A stretch of 25,536 nucleotides of DNA from an uncultured Angelakisella sp. (lineage in GTDB: Bacteria > Bacillota > Clostridia > Oscillospirales > Ruminococcaceae). The stretch is from NCBI GenBank assembly GCA_910585535.1, contig CAJUFK010000036.1:1-25536 (forward strand), given 5' to 3'. Numbering within the stretch: position 1 is the first letter of the stretch; each line of letters starts with the position of its first letter. The position numbers and the translations under genes were made by a program. This document shows, piece by piece, positions 13,868 to 21,020 of the stretch. The notes under the pieces are model-generated. The model was not told the DNA's origin. It saw nothing but the letters and a program-made list of their open reading frames with translations, and did not search any database.

Positions 13868-14647
13868 GTGCGTGTTGTATCTTTTATCAACCTAAAGGGG
13901 GGCGTAGGAAAGACCGTTTCGGCGGTCAACTTTGCCCATATCCTGGCGGTGGTCCACAAAAAGCGGGTACTGCTGGTGGATGGGGACAAGCAGGGCAACG
14001 CCTCCCAGTATTTCCGGCTGTATGGGGCGCAGGAGGGCACGGCGGCCATCCTGTTGAATCCGGCCCTTGACGCCCTGGAAACCATCTACACGACGAAATA
14101 CAAAGGGCTGGACGTAATTACCTCCAATATGGACCTGTACACCGCCGACCGGGAGTTGTACATGGACGAGAGCCGGGACACGGCAGGGGCGCTGAAAGCC
14201 GCTCTGTGCCGCCTGGGGGACGATTACGACTATTGCGTGGTAGACAATGGCCCAGCGGTGGACACGGTGGCGCTGAACGTCCTGGTAGCCTCTGACGATG
14301 TGATGATCCCGGTCCGGCCTGATGATTTTTCCTTTGCGGGATTGGCAGACCTGGCAGAGCAGGTGGAGCGTGTAAAGGCGCTGAATCCGGGGCTGGTGTT
14401 ACAGGGGGCTTTCTTCACCCACTGGCAAAAGCGGGACGCCTTCCTGGAAGCCGGGGAAGCCCTGGAGAAAAGCGGTATCTGCCCGGTGTTCCAGGCGGCG
14501 ATTTCCTATAACCCAAAGGTGTCAGAAAGCACCTTTGCCCATGAGCCAATTTGCCAGTACGCCTCCAGGAGTTGGGCGGCCATACAGTACAAAAAGCTGG
14601 TGGCAGAGTACCTGGGGTTGACCGATTCGGACAAGAAGGGAAGGTAA
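13868..14647 (+). CDS. parA: ParA-family partition ATPase
   Basis: This 259-aa ParA/Soj-type ATPase drives segregation of plasmid or element DNA together with ParB. The deviant Walker A motif KGGVGKT is at residues 10-16, Walker A-prime is LLVDGDKQGNAS, and the Walker B strand is YCVVDNGPA. There is no N-terminal HTH, as in the short chromosomal-type ParAs. The GTG at 13868 follows GGAGGGG. parB starts 7 bases after its stop. The pair indicates that the element is maintained as an independent copy at least some of the time. Confidence 0.9.
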   Translation: MRVVSFINLKGGVGKTVSAVNFAHILAVVHKKRVLLVDGDKQGNASQYFRLYGAQEGTAAILLNPALDALETIYTTKYKGLDVITSNMDLYTADRELYMDESRDTAGALKAALCRLGDDYDYCVVDNGPAVDTVALNVLVASDDVMIPVRPDDFSFAGLADLAEQVERVKALNPGLVLQGAFFTHWQKRDAFLEAGEALEKSGICPVFQAAISYNPKVSESTFAHEPICQYASRSWAAIQYKKLVAEYLGLTDSDKKGR

Positions 14648-14653
14648 CTGAAA

Positions 14654-15724
14654 GTGGCGTTTGATATTTTGAGTTTGCAGAGAGGGCGGGGAACGGTCCA
14701 GGCAAAGAGCAGGGCGGACGAACAGGCGGGCCGGGCCGCACTGAAATACATAGACGTTTACGACCTGATCCCGTCGGAGGATAACTTCTACTCCATGTCT
14801 GCTATTGGAGAACTGGCGGCGCTGATCGAGGTTTCCGGCGGTGTCAAGCAGCCGGGGCTTGTGGTCCCCCTGGGCGGGGGGAAGTACAAGGTCATCGCCG
14901 GGCACCGGCGGCGGCTGGCCTCCATCTTTCTGGTGGAGCAGGGCAAGGAGCAGTACCGGAAAATGCCCTGTATGGTGGAGGAGACCTCCGGGGAGGAGCC
15001 GGAGGTCCCGGAAGAAGCCGCGGAGGCGGCGGAAATCCGGGAGATCGACGAGGGAATCCTGCTGATTGCCACCAACGGCCAGCGGGAAAAGAGCGACTGG
15101 GAGCGGGTACAGGAAGTTACCCGCCTTCGGGCCCTGCTGGAACGGAAGCGCCAGCACCAGAAAATTCCGGGCCAGACCCGGAAGATCATCGCAGAGCAGC
15201 TGGGGACCACACCGGCCCAGGTGGGGCGATATGAGAGTATCGCCAAGCACCTGGCGCCGGATTTCCAGGCGGAATTTGCGGCGGGCAGGGTGAACGTATC
15301 CACCGCCTACGAATTGTCCACCCTCCCGGAGGAGGAGCAAGCCGACGCCCTGGAAGAATACCGGCAGAGGGGGGCGCTGTCCCTGGAGGACGTGCGGCGG
15401 CGGAAGGCCCAGGAGCCGGAACCCGTTGTGGAAGAAGCGGAACAGCCCACCCAAATACCGGAGGCCGCTCCCTCCCCTTCCCCGCAGGTACAAAGGGCGG
15501 AGGAGAGGGCGCCGGAAAAACCGCGCAAGGAAAAGCGGGAGGCGGAGGACACCCCGGAAGAAAAAACAAAGCGGCTGATCGACCGCCTGGACAGCCTCTG
15601 CACCTATTGTCTGAACATGGACCGAAGCGGCGATAAGACAAGGGACTGGAAGCTGGATGGAATCGCCCTGACGTCCGCTATTGCAAGGCTGGAGAGTACA
15701 GGGGGCGGGGCAGGATGCACATGA
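14654..15724 (+). CDS. parB: ParB/Spo0J-family partition protein
   Basis: This 356-aa protein has a ParB N-terminal domain with the CTP-binding GHRRR box at residues 83-87 and the preceding IEVSGGVKQPGLVVP segment. A central HTH follows (LGTTPAQVGRYESIAKHL). The C-terminal third is Pro/Glu-rich and presumably flexible, with a short end domain. ParB binds a parS-type site and loads onto DNA with ParA. I could not pick out a parS by eye. The GTG start lies 7 bases after parA. Its stop overlaps the next gene by 4 bases. Confidence 0.88.
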   Translation: MAFDILSLQRGRGTVQAKSRADEQAGRAALKYIDVYDLIPSEDNFYSMSAIGELAALIEVSGGVKQPGLVVPLGGGKYKVIAGHRRRLASIFLVEQGKEQYRKMPCMVEETSGEEPEVPEEAAEAAEIREIDEGILLIATNGQREKSDWERVQEVTRLRALLERKRQHQKIPGQTRKIIAEQLGTTPAQVGRYESIAKHLAPDFQAEFAAGRVNVSTAYELSTLPEEEQADALEEYRQRGALSLEDVRRRKAQEPEPVVEEAEQPTQIPEAAPSPSPQVQRAEERAPEKPRKEKREAEDTPEEKTKRLIDRLDSLCTYCLNMDRSGDKTRDWKLDGIALTSAIARLESTGGGAGCT

Positions 15725-16233
15725 CGGAAAAAGAGATCGTCACATCCTTCCGACAGGCAAAGAACCGGGAAAGGCAGGTGGCGATCCTGGCGCAGCTGAA
15801 TGCCTGCACCACCGGGGATATTGTGGAAGTCCTTCTGAAAAACGGATTTACCCCAAAGGATATACCGGGAAGATACCGTAAGGGCGGAAAACGGGATAGA
15901 AAAGCCTACCGCAAGGAACACCAGGTCCCACCGCCAAAGCGGGACACAAAAACCGGGAAAATGGTCTGTGCAGAGTGCGGGACATTGTTTGATGGTAAAT
16001 GCAACGCTGTATTTTGCGCCGCCTGCGGGCAAAGGCGGCGGGAGAAATGGGAAAAGGAGCGCAGGCAGCGGGACAAAGAAAGACTGGCGGCGGAACGTGC
16101 CGCCAGCGGTCCGAAGCTGTGTGCAGACTGCGGCACACCACTGAAAAGCAAACTGAATACCTATTGCGCCGCCTGTGCGGCCAGAAGAAAGCGGGAATCA
16201 CAGAGAAAAAGCAAAAAGAGGAAAAAGGGATAG
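15721..16233 (+). CDS. Protein with two zinc-ribbon-like Cys clusters (170 aa)
   Basis: The first half (TEKEIVTSFRQAKNRERQVAI ... GDIVEVLLKNGFTPKDIP) looks like a helical DNA-binding region, followed by a very basic linker. Two CxxC...CxxC clusters follow: CAEC/CAAC and CADC/CAAC, each a probable zinc ribbon, with a Lys/Arg-rich C-terminus. The ATG at 15721 is chosen because it makes an ATGA overlap with parB and has GGGCAGG six bases upstream; 15715 is an alternative. It is likely a nucleic-acid-binding accessory of the partition/replication module (inference). Confidence 0.65.
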   Translation: MTEKEIVTSFRQAKNRERQVAILAQLNACTTGDIVEVLLKNGFTPKDIPGRYRKGGKRDRKAYRKEHQVPPPKRDTKTGKMVCAECGTLFDGKCNAVFCAACGQRRREKWEKERRQRDKERLAAERAASGPKLCADCGTPLKSKLNTYCAACAARRKRESQRKSKKRKKG

Positions 16234-16243
16234 GAGGAACACC

Positions 16244-16375
16244 ATGAAATACATACTGTTTTGCATACGCTGACTGTGGAAAAACCGAACCTGGACAGGC
16301 ACCCGGCAGAAGTACAAGGCGATGGACCGGGACTGGAACCGGAAGCAAGCCGGAAGAATGACCTATCACATTTGA
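16244..16375 (+). pseudogene. Small ORF interrupted by an in-frame TGA
   Basis: A good GGAGG and ATG open MKYILFCIR, then TGA at 16271-16273. The frame then stays open as LWKNRTWTGTRQKYKAMDRDWNRKQ for 34 more codons to TGA at 16373. The sequence on both sides looks like one short basic protein with a hydrophobic start, with TGA in place of a sense codon such as TGG. A nonsense mutation is the simplest reading. Confidence 0.4.
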
Positions 16376-16391
16376 GAGAGAGGCGTACAGA

Positions 16392-16526
16392 GTGAAAAAA
16401 GATGGCAACGGGATTCCGCCCTGGGCCTGGTGGATCACATGGGCAATTATGGGGCTGGGAGTTTTATTAAACCTAATTGCGCTGCTACTGCGATTCCAGA
16501 TAATATCAATGCCAATATCGCAATAG
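16392..16526 (+). CDS. Tiny single-pass membrane protein (44 aa)
   Basis: The GTG at 16392, after GAGAGAGG, encodes 44 aa. They comprise a short polar start, WAWWITWAIMGLGVLLNLIALLL as one membrane helix, and a short tail. Its last 80 bases overlap the 3' end of the oppositely oriented gene ending at 16447. Holin- or toxin-like size, but no family is recognised, and it could be spurious. Confidence 0.4.
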   Translation: MKKDGNGIPPWAWWITWAIMGLGVLLNLIALLLRFQIISMPISQ

Positions 16527-16833
16527 CGGTCGTTATGGAATAACGGATACATTCCATACGCTTATCTTTTCGCTTATCTTGAATATCCTCTACATACTTT
16601 TTACCAAGCGTGGTACAGGAAATTTTTGCTTCATCGTAAAAGTACGAACCAGTACGGCCATTTGAAGTGCGTTGTCGAACCGTTTCGCAATAGACAGCCT
16701 TTTCCATGCAAAGCACAGATACAAGATCAAAAACAGGCTTTTTTGAGAAATGCTTCTTCAAGTCGCCATAGGTAGTGATATTTTTCTTGTAGATGTACTG
16801 GAGTATGAAGAAGGATTCTTTATCAAGATTCAT
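16447..16833 (-). CDS. Winged-helix-like protein with C-terminal membrane segment (128 aa)
   Basis: This 128-aa protein has an N-terminal half (MNLDKESFFILQYIYKKN, then TYGDLKKHF ... VLCMEKAVYC) with the spacing of a small winged-helix DNA-binding domain. The C-terminal 35 residues hold a strong membrane helix (AIAILALILSGIAVAAQLGLI). AAAGGAG lies about 12 bases before the ATG at 16833. It is the only leftward gene in this stretch and is more AT-rich than its surroundings. A membrane-tethered regulator is a reasonable guess, not more. Confidence 0.6.
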   Translation of the reverse strand: MNLDKESFFILQYIYKKNITTYGDLKKHFSKKPVFDLVSVLCMEKAVYCETVRQRTSNGRTGSYFYDEAKISCTTLGKKYVEDIQDKRKDKRMECIRYSITTAIAILALILSGIAVAAQLGLIKLPAP

Positions 16834-16938
16834 AACTCATTTCGGCTCCTTTCCTGTGCTGACTTTTGGAACACACCCAATAACAAAGACAGTATAACAG
16901 GTGGAGGGACTTGGTGCAATCAGGAGGGAGGGCAGAAA

Positions 16939-17088
16939 GTGAAGCAGAGAACCCCCATGCCGGGATATTACCGGAAAAACATTGTAAAAAACGCACAGCG
17001 GAAATTCCTTCAGCGGAAAAAGCGGGAGAGGGAAGCAAGGCGGATTGCCAGGATACAGGAAATAACAGAAACAAAGGAGGAAAAGTAA
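16939..17088 (+). CDS. Small very basic protein (49 aa)
   Basis: The GTG at 16939 is preceded by GGAGGGAGGG. The 49-aa product is dominated by a Lys/Arg-rich helix (KFLQRKKREREARRIARIQE), suggesting nucleic-acid binding or a coiled coil. The next ORF begins directly at its stop. No family is recognised. Confidence 0.5.
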   Translation: MKQRTPMPGYYRKNIVKNAQRKFLQRKKREREARRIARIQEITETKEEK

Positions 17089-17286
17089 GTGAAAATCATC
17101 GCTTTTATTACCTATATGGTTGCAGTAGCTATCGGTTACGCAATCAGTTGGGCTATCACTGTCGGGGTGCTTTGGGGGATTGCTTGGTGCTTCTCCATTC
17201 CCTTTTCGCTTAAAATCGCAACCGGAATTTGGATCGTGATTTGCTTGGTTAGAGCGATGTTCTTCCGCAAAAGCGGCGATAAGTAA
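17089..17286 (+). CDS. Small two-helix membrane protein (65 aa)
   Basis: The GTG at 17089 follows AAAGGAGG. Two hydrophobic segments, about residues 3-32 and 39-56, end in a basic RAMFFRKSGDK tail, giving a hairpin membrane protein. Its function is unknown. Its position before the ArpU-like regulator is where prophages often carry small membrane proteins. Confidence 0.55.
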   Translation: MKIIAFITYMVAVAIGYAISWAITVGVLWGIAWCFSIPFSLKIATGIWIVICLVRAMFFRKSGDK

Positions 17287-17340
17287 AATCAACCCAAACG
17301 CACAGGCGGGAAACCGTAGACATAAAACGGAGGGGCGAAG

Positions 17341-17823
17341 ATGCAAAAAGGGCAGACAGAAACGATTATCATGTATTACCACGAGATACCGGGCATGATG
17401 CGGCTTCTCCGTCAGGAACGGGCAGACCTGGAAGAGGAATACTGTGGCCTGCGGGGGACACCGGTGGATGGTGTTCCCCACGGGTCCGCCTTGGGAAATC
17501 CAACGGCGGCGCTGGCGGAACGGGCGGAGGAAAAAGGTCTGGAATGCCGCCTGCGGGAAATCGAAGTGAAAATGACAGTGTTGGCCGGAGATAAGGCGGT
17601 GATCCAGGGCTGTATAGACGCTTTGCGGGGTAAGTACAAACGTCTGCTTTTCCTGCGGCATCCGGGCAGGTACAGTTGGGCAAAGATTGCGGCGGAAATG
17701 GGAGTGCCGGAAACCACGGCCCGCCGGTGGTATGGAAAGGCGGTGGAGCGGTTGGGGGAAACCTTGGCGGACGCGTCTATGGTGGAGGAGATTTTGGGCA
17801 GGGCCTCGTGCGCGCGCGTTTAA
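17341..17823 (+). CDS. ArpU/RinA-like phage transcription regulator (DUF1492 type)
   Basis: This 160-aa protein has a helical N-terminal coiled region and a C-terminal sigma-70-region-4-like HTH: KYKRLLFLRHPGRYSWAKIAAEMGVPETTARRWYGKAVERL. Such proteins close the early region of many Firmicutes prophages and activate late genes or regulate transfer. The ATG follows GGAGGGG. The C-terminal end reads into a GCGCGC tract. In this element it is the last rightward gene before the repressor. What it activates is not visible. Confidence 0.72.
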   Translation: MQKGQTETIIMYYHEIPGMMRLLRQERADLEEEYCGLRGTPVDGVPHGSALGNPTAALAERAEEKGLECRLREIEVKMTVLAGDKAVIQGCIDALRGKYKRLLFLRHPGRYSWAKIAAEMGVPETTARRWYGKAVERLGETLADASMVEEILGRASCARV

Positions 17824-17970
17824 CAGGTGTAAAAGGTCTGTTTGCAAGATAGCCGGTGGTGAGATTTGCCACTCAAAAAATGAGAGCGCAAAGCCAAACC
17901 TTTGGGAAAAGCGGGTATGGAAAAGGCAGCAGGAAACCGGTGTTTTGAAACAGCCTAATACGCGCGCGCA
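17809..17970. repeat. Inverted repeat of alternating GC (11 bp arms) flanking a gene-free stretch
   Basis: TGCGCGCGCGT at 17809-17819 and its exact complement ACGCGCGCGCA at 17960-17970 bracket 140 bases with no supported gene. Alternating CG can form Z-DNA, or the arms could pair. The stretch from 17824 to 18024 holds no other feature I can name. Confidence 0.45.
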
Positions 17971-18024
17971 AAACCGTTTCCGCAAGCCAGGAAAGATTGC
18001 CGGAAAAACAATTTGCGAAGGGAC

Positions 18025-18058
18025 AAAAAACGCCCCCGACCGGCAGGAGGCGGGGGCG
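18025..18058 (-). terminator. Terminator of the XRE repressor gene
   Basis: On the minus strand an 8-bp stem, CGCCCCCG (18058-18051) and CGGGGGCG (18038-18031), is followed directly by six T (18030-18025). It lies 6 bases beyond the repressor stop. Confidence 0.85.
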
Positions 18059-18064
18059 CGGTGG

Positions 18065-18394
18065 TTACTTATCTTTCATTTGAAGTTCAGCCAGTTTCCT
18101 GATCTGGTCAAGGGCGTAGTCCTGAAATTCCGGGCGGAGGCCCTTGAAGATTCGGATGGCTTCCTCTGTTGGGTCCAGGGGAATATCCTTTTCAAACATA
18201 TCCCCTTCCCCGGTTTCCAGCCAATGGCGGTTTACTCTGCATTGTTGGCAAAGATAGATCAAAAATGGTTCTTTGGGCGGAACACGGCCATACTCGATGT
18301 TGCCGATAACATCCCGGCTAACACCAAGACCCTCCCCAAACTCCCTTTGCGAAAGATTAAGGGCTTTTCGCACGGCCCGGATTCTGTTGTGCAC
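18065..18394 (-). CDS. XRE-family (CI-like) repressor
   Basis: This 109-aa protein has an N-terminal helix-turn-helix: IRAVRKALNLSQREFGEGLGVSRDVIGNIEYGR (about residues 5-37). A helical C-terminal part follows, probably for dimerisation; there is no peptidase domain. The GTG at 18394 has AGGAGG eight bases upstream and removes a 15-residue upstream extension that runs through the promoter. It is transcribed leftward from its own promoter, opposite to a second promoter, and operator-like repeats lie between, the standard layout of a lysogeny-type switch. The rightward gene it would control is a frameshifted small ORF and then the SWIM gene. Confidence 0.82.
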   Translation of the reverse strand: MHNRIRAVRKALNLSQREFGEGLGVSRDVIGNIEYGRVPPKEPFLIYLCQQCRVNRHWLETGEGDMFEKDIPLDPTEEAIRIFKGLRPEFQDYALDQIRKLAELQMKDK

Positions 18395-18425
18395 GCGATA
18401 GCCCTCCTTTTTTGATGTTGTGTAT

Positions 18426-18454
18426 ATCTTACAACACAAAAAAGGTCATGTCAA
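18426..18454 (-). promoter_or_regulatory. Promoter of the XRE repressor
   Basis: TTGACA (18454-18449) and TAAGAT (18431-18426) on the minus strand have a 17-base spacer. The -10 lies inside the dyad TGTTGT ... ACAACA (18416-18436), so autoregulation is likely. Confidence 0.75.
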
Positions 18455-18478
18455 CACAAGCGGACGGGTCAAAGAACG

Positions 18479-18507
18479 TTGACAACACCATAATACCATG
18501 GTATATT
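18479..18507 (+). promoter_or_regulatory. Divergent rightward promoter
   Basis: TTGACA (18479-18484) and TATATT (18502-18507) have a 17-base spacer. The perfect 12-bp palindrome ATACCATGGTAT (18493-18504) overlaps the -10. It would transcribe the small ORF at 18545 and perhaps the SWIM gene. Confidence 0.75.
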
Positions 18508-18544
18508 GTGTATATAACGCAATATTTGAAAGGAAAATGCGGCC

Positions 18545-18708
18545 ATGACGCAAAAGGATAGCAATTCTAAAGAAATGGAATTGGTCAAAATTTTTTGGCT
18601 CTGGATGAAAGAGGCCAGGAAAGCGCCCTGGTGGTGCTGAAATCGCTGGAATTTGCCCAGGCGGTGATGTGCGGGAAGAAAGAGGAACAGACGGAAAGCG
18701 GCGCTTAA
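18545..18708 (+). pseudogene. Small phage-type ORF with a frameshift in an A4T6 run
   Basis: An ATG at 18545 opens MTQKDSNSKEMELVK and, as written, stops at codon 32. Around 18588-18598 there is AAAATTTTTT. Shifting frame there gives FLALDERGQESALVVLKSLEFAQAVM and a stop at 18708. The two halves together look like the short protein often found beside prophage repressors. One base seems to be missing or extra in the run. It could be real decay or sequence error. Confidence 0.5.
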
Positions 18709-18741
18709 ACAGAAGTATTTCTAAAAGGAGAAATAACTGTT

Positions 18742-20058
18742 ATGCTAAAATTATATTTTGTTCTTGTTGTTATTTACTTTCTGTTTGGTTATTTATTTCT
18801 TCCAGACAGCATCTGTTCAACAGGATGGTATTTTCTTTGTGCAGCTTTGTTTCCGGTAGTGTTTTTTATCATAATTGGTTTACTGGCAAAAAAAGGCATT
18901 ATAAAAATTTCATCGCAACCAGAGATAGATGCGGAAAGCGGGGGGGTTCCGCCTTGCGAGCAACAAGATGTGAATAATCAAATTGATAAGAAAGAACAAA
19001 AGAAAGCAGATAAATTGTTATTGACTTATATTGATTCCGAAGATTTTGATAATCGTTTTCTTCGCGCCCGCACGGAACCACTTGAAATTATAGAATTTTA
19101 TGATGAATCCCATATGTCAGCCAAAATTAAAAATATTGAAAACGGGCATACTTATTTTACAACGGAAACGACGTGTGAATGCGACGATTATAAAAAACAT
19201 CATAAACCGTGCAAACATATGTTGTTTCTTGCGCTTCAAACTAAACGCTTTTGGAGATATGAGAAACCAGTTCCAAAAGAATCTTTTTTGCAAAGGAAAC
19301 AAGTGCAAGATATATTCGTTCCAATTTATTGGGAATATTATCATAAACAACCGCCTGGCCTTGGCTACACGAATTTATTTCTGTTTTCTGTCTGCGGGAG
19401 ATTAAAAGGAGTAAGCAAAAAAACTGGGCGGTCTACAGATCGGAAGAAGAAAATCATCGTAAGCGCCATAGATTCGGAAGATGCAAGAAAAGCGGCGGCG
19501 GAAATTGGAATATTGCCTCCATATCAAATCAAATTTATTGACACACCACCATCCTATGAGCAATACAGGTATCTTCGCGGCGTGGGTATACCGTATCCTA
19601 ATCTAATTTCGGCACTTGATGTTTCGGCGCTGCTTACACGCTATGAAGATCAAGACGATAAACTTTGCTCCGATTTACTTTTTGAAATGGCAACACAATG
19701 CAGAGTGCGTGTTTCCTATTTCTCGTCACCAGATTCAGTAATGTCGTGTATATGGAGTGCGGCCACAGAAACAAAAAAAATAGCACTTTTCTGTTATGCA
19801 GTATATTGCAGAGAATGCGGATATAATTTTGGGTCTGGTAATATAAAACATACCGATCCTATTTTTTCTGTTTTTTCGCCTACGAAGAAAGAACAAGATT
19901 ACATACTTTCGATAACAGAATTTGGATATACATTTGGGTATGATCTAAGCAGGCTAAATAGAAGGTTATCATCATACCAAGATGCTGTTGCACAGATGAT
20001 TGAAGCGGGCCTGTATTTGCCGCAACAGGCAACAAAAGTGAAATGGATTTACCAATGA
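18742..20058 (+). CDS. Membrane-anchored SWIM zinc-finger protein (AT-rich cargo gene)
   Basis: This 438-aa protein has two N-terminal membrane segments (about residues 4-20 and 29-49) and a charged linker. A SWIM-type zinc finger follows, CEC...CKH with C145, C147, C157 and H159. The remaining 280 residues are soluble and not recognised. They include PPSYEQYRYLRGVGIPYPN near 270-290, which resembles the PT-x-x-Q-x-x-Y-x-x-x-L-G-I segments found in several DNA-associated Firmicutes proteins. SWIM domains bind DNA or protein partners. The gene is much more AT-rich than the genes around it and stands alone between the repressor switch and the leftward operon, typical of acquired cargo. A defence or exclusion role is conceivable but unproven. 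Confidence 0.65.
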   Translation: MLKLYFVLVVIYFLFGYLFLPDSICSTGWYFLCAALFPVVFFIIIGLLAKKGIIKISSQPEIDAESGGVPPCEQQDVNNQIDKKEQKKADKLLLTYIDSEDFDNRFLRARTEPLEIIEFYDESHMSAKIKNIENGHTYFTTETTCECDDYKKHHKPCKHMLFLALQTKRFWRYEKPVPKESFLQRKQVQDIFVPIYWEYYHKQPPGLGYTNLFLFSVCGRLKGVSKKTGRSTDRKKKIIVSAIDSEDARKAAAEIGILPPYQIKFIDTPPSYEQYRYLRGVGIPYPNLISALDVSALLTRYEDQDDKLCSDLLFEMATQCRVRVSYFSSPDSVMSCIWSAATETKKIALFCYAVYCRECGYNFGSGNIKHTDPIFSVFSPTKKEQDYILSITEFGYTFGYDLSRLNRRLSSYQDAVAQMIEAGLYLPQQATKVKWIYQ

Positions 20059-20097
20059 AAACCACCCCCGGCGGCCCGCTTTTGGGCTTGCCGGGGG
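20058..20097 (-). terminator. Terminator of the leftward operon
   Basis: CCCCCGGC (20065-20072) pairs with GCCGGGGG (20090-20097). On the minus strand the stem is followed by TGG and TTTT. It lies 24 bases after the stop of the 299-aa gene and may also stop the converging SWIM transcript. Confidence 0.6.
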
Positions 20098-20120
20098 CTT
20101 CGTGCTTTGCCGGGGATGCT

Positions 20121-21020
20121 CTATGCGATCCCCAGGATGCGCCGGGCGTCATAACGAGCGTTTTGGGTAAGCTGGCGCTGCCAGGCTTTGTTTTTGGGGG
20201 ACCAGCGGAAACCGTGGGATTTGAGGGCGGAGCGGACATCTTCGCCGGGGATTTCGTCAAAAAGGATTTGCAGGCGGTTTTCTTCGGCGTTTTGGACGAT
20301 GCGCCCGCCTGGAAAGGCTTCTTCGGCGGCGGGCTGATCCTGCCGGGCCTCCAGGTTGTCCAAATCGGTCAACCGCTTCTGGGCGGTCTTGATCTTATTC
20401 CGCAGGCTGGCAAGTTCAAAATCCGGGCAAGGGACTCTGGCCCAGGATGGCCCTGCCGCTATGTCCTTGTCCAAAGCGTCGGCTTCGTCGTCAGAGAGGC
20501 CGGGAAAGCCCAGGAGGGTCTTATGTTTGCGGAAATGGGCGTTCATCTTCTTGCCCCGGTCAAGCCGTTCCTGCAAGCGCCGGATGCGGTCCTCCAGCAT
20601 TTCACGGGCGTGGGGGTCGGTAAGGTCAACAGGGCCAGTCCCGATACTGCGGATTTTGTCAAGGATGCCTTGGATTTCCTCGTACTCTTTCCAAAGCGCG
20701 CTATCCCTGGCGTTCTGGCGCTCCTTTTTGCGGGTGGGGAAATTGGCACCGCCGCAAATCAAGATGGAGGGACAGCTTGCACCGTTGCGGCTGTGGTCGT
20801 TGGTCCACTGGGCCATACGCCGGGCGTACCGGTCCAGAAGGGCGTCCAGTTTGTCGTGGTAAAAGGGGCTGACCTTCTGCTTCTGCCGCTCCACCAGGGC
20901 AGCGGCTTGGTCTACCATCCGGCGATATTCGGCGGTGGTGCTGCCGGGGGTGTAGTCTCTCATAGACATCATTTCGTGGGCCCGGCGGGCGGTGGTTTCG
21001 TCGATGGGGTAATACATCAT
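20121..21020 (-). CDS. ICE-type conserved protein of unknown function (299 aa)
   Basis: This 299-aa protein belongs to a group I know from Firmicutes integrative elements, with N-terminus YPIDETTARRAHEMMSM and PGSTTAEYRRMVDQAA. A basic central helix-rich part follows (FPTRKKERQNARDS). The C-terminal motif NRLQILFDEIPGEDVRSAL plus GFRWSPKNKAWQRQLTQNA is shared in pattern with two other proteins of the same operon. Its activity is unknown. The ATG overlaps the recombinase stop by 4 bases (ATGA), so it is translationally coupled. AGGAGG precedes it. It is the last gene of the operon. Confidence 0.7.
   Translation of the reverse strand: MMYYPIDETTARRAHEMMSMRDYTPGSTTAEYRRMVDQAAALVERQKQKVSPFYHDKLDALLDRYARRMAQWTNDHSRNGASCPSILICGGANFPTRKKERQNARDSALWKEYEEIQGILDKIRSIGTGPVDLTDPHAREMLEDRIRRLQERLDRGKKMNAHFRKHKTLLGFPGLSDDEADALDKDIAAGPSWARVPCPDFELASLRNKIKTAQKRLTDLDNLEARQDQPAAEEAFPGGRIVQNAEENRLQILFDEIPGEDVRSALKSHGFRWSPKNKAWQRQLTQNARYDARRILGIA

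Larger units (their letters stand above)
18418..18522. promoter_or_regulatory. Pair of direct operator repeats
   Basis: TTGTGTATAT-CTTA-CAA (18418-18434) and TTGTGTATAT-ACGC-CAA-like (TTGTGTATATAACGCAA, 18506-18522) share 10 identical bases plus the CAA end. One covers the start region of the repressor promoter and the other lies at the rightward promoter, as expected for binding sites of the XRE protein. Confidence 0.55.

Noticed and set aside
6830..17060. Many AAAGCGGGAA-like words on the + strand as a recombination (Chi-like AGCGG) signal
   Set aside because: Most fall in frame as Lys-Arg-Glu codons (AAG CGG GAA) in coding sequence, so codon usage explains them without a counting test.
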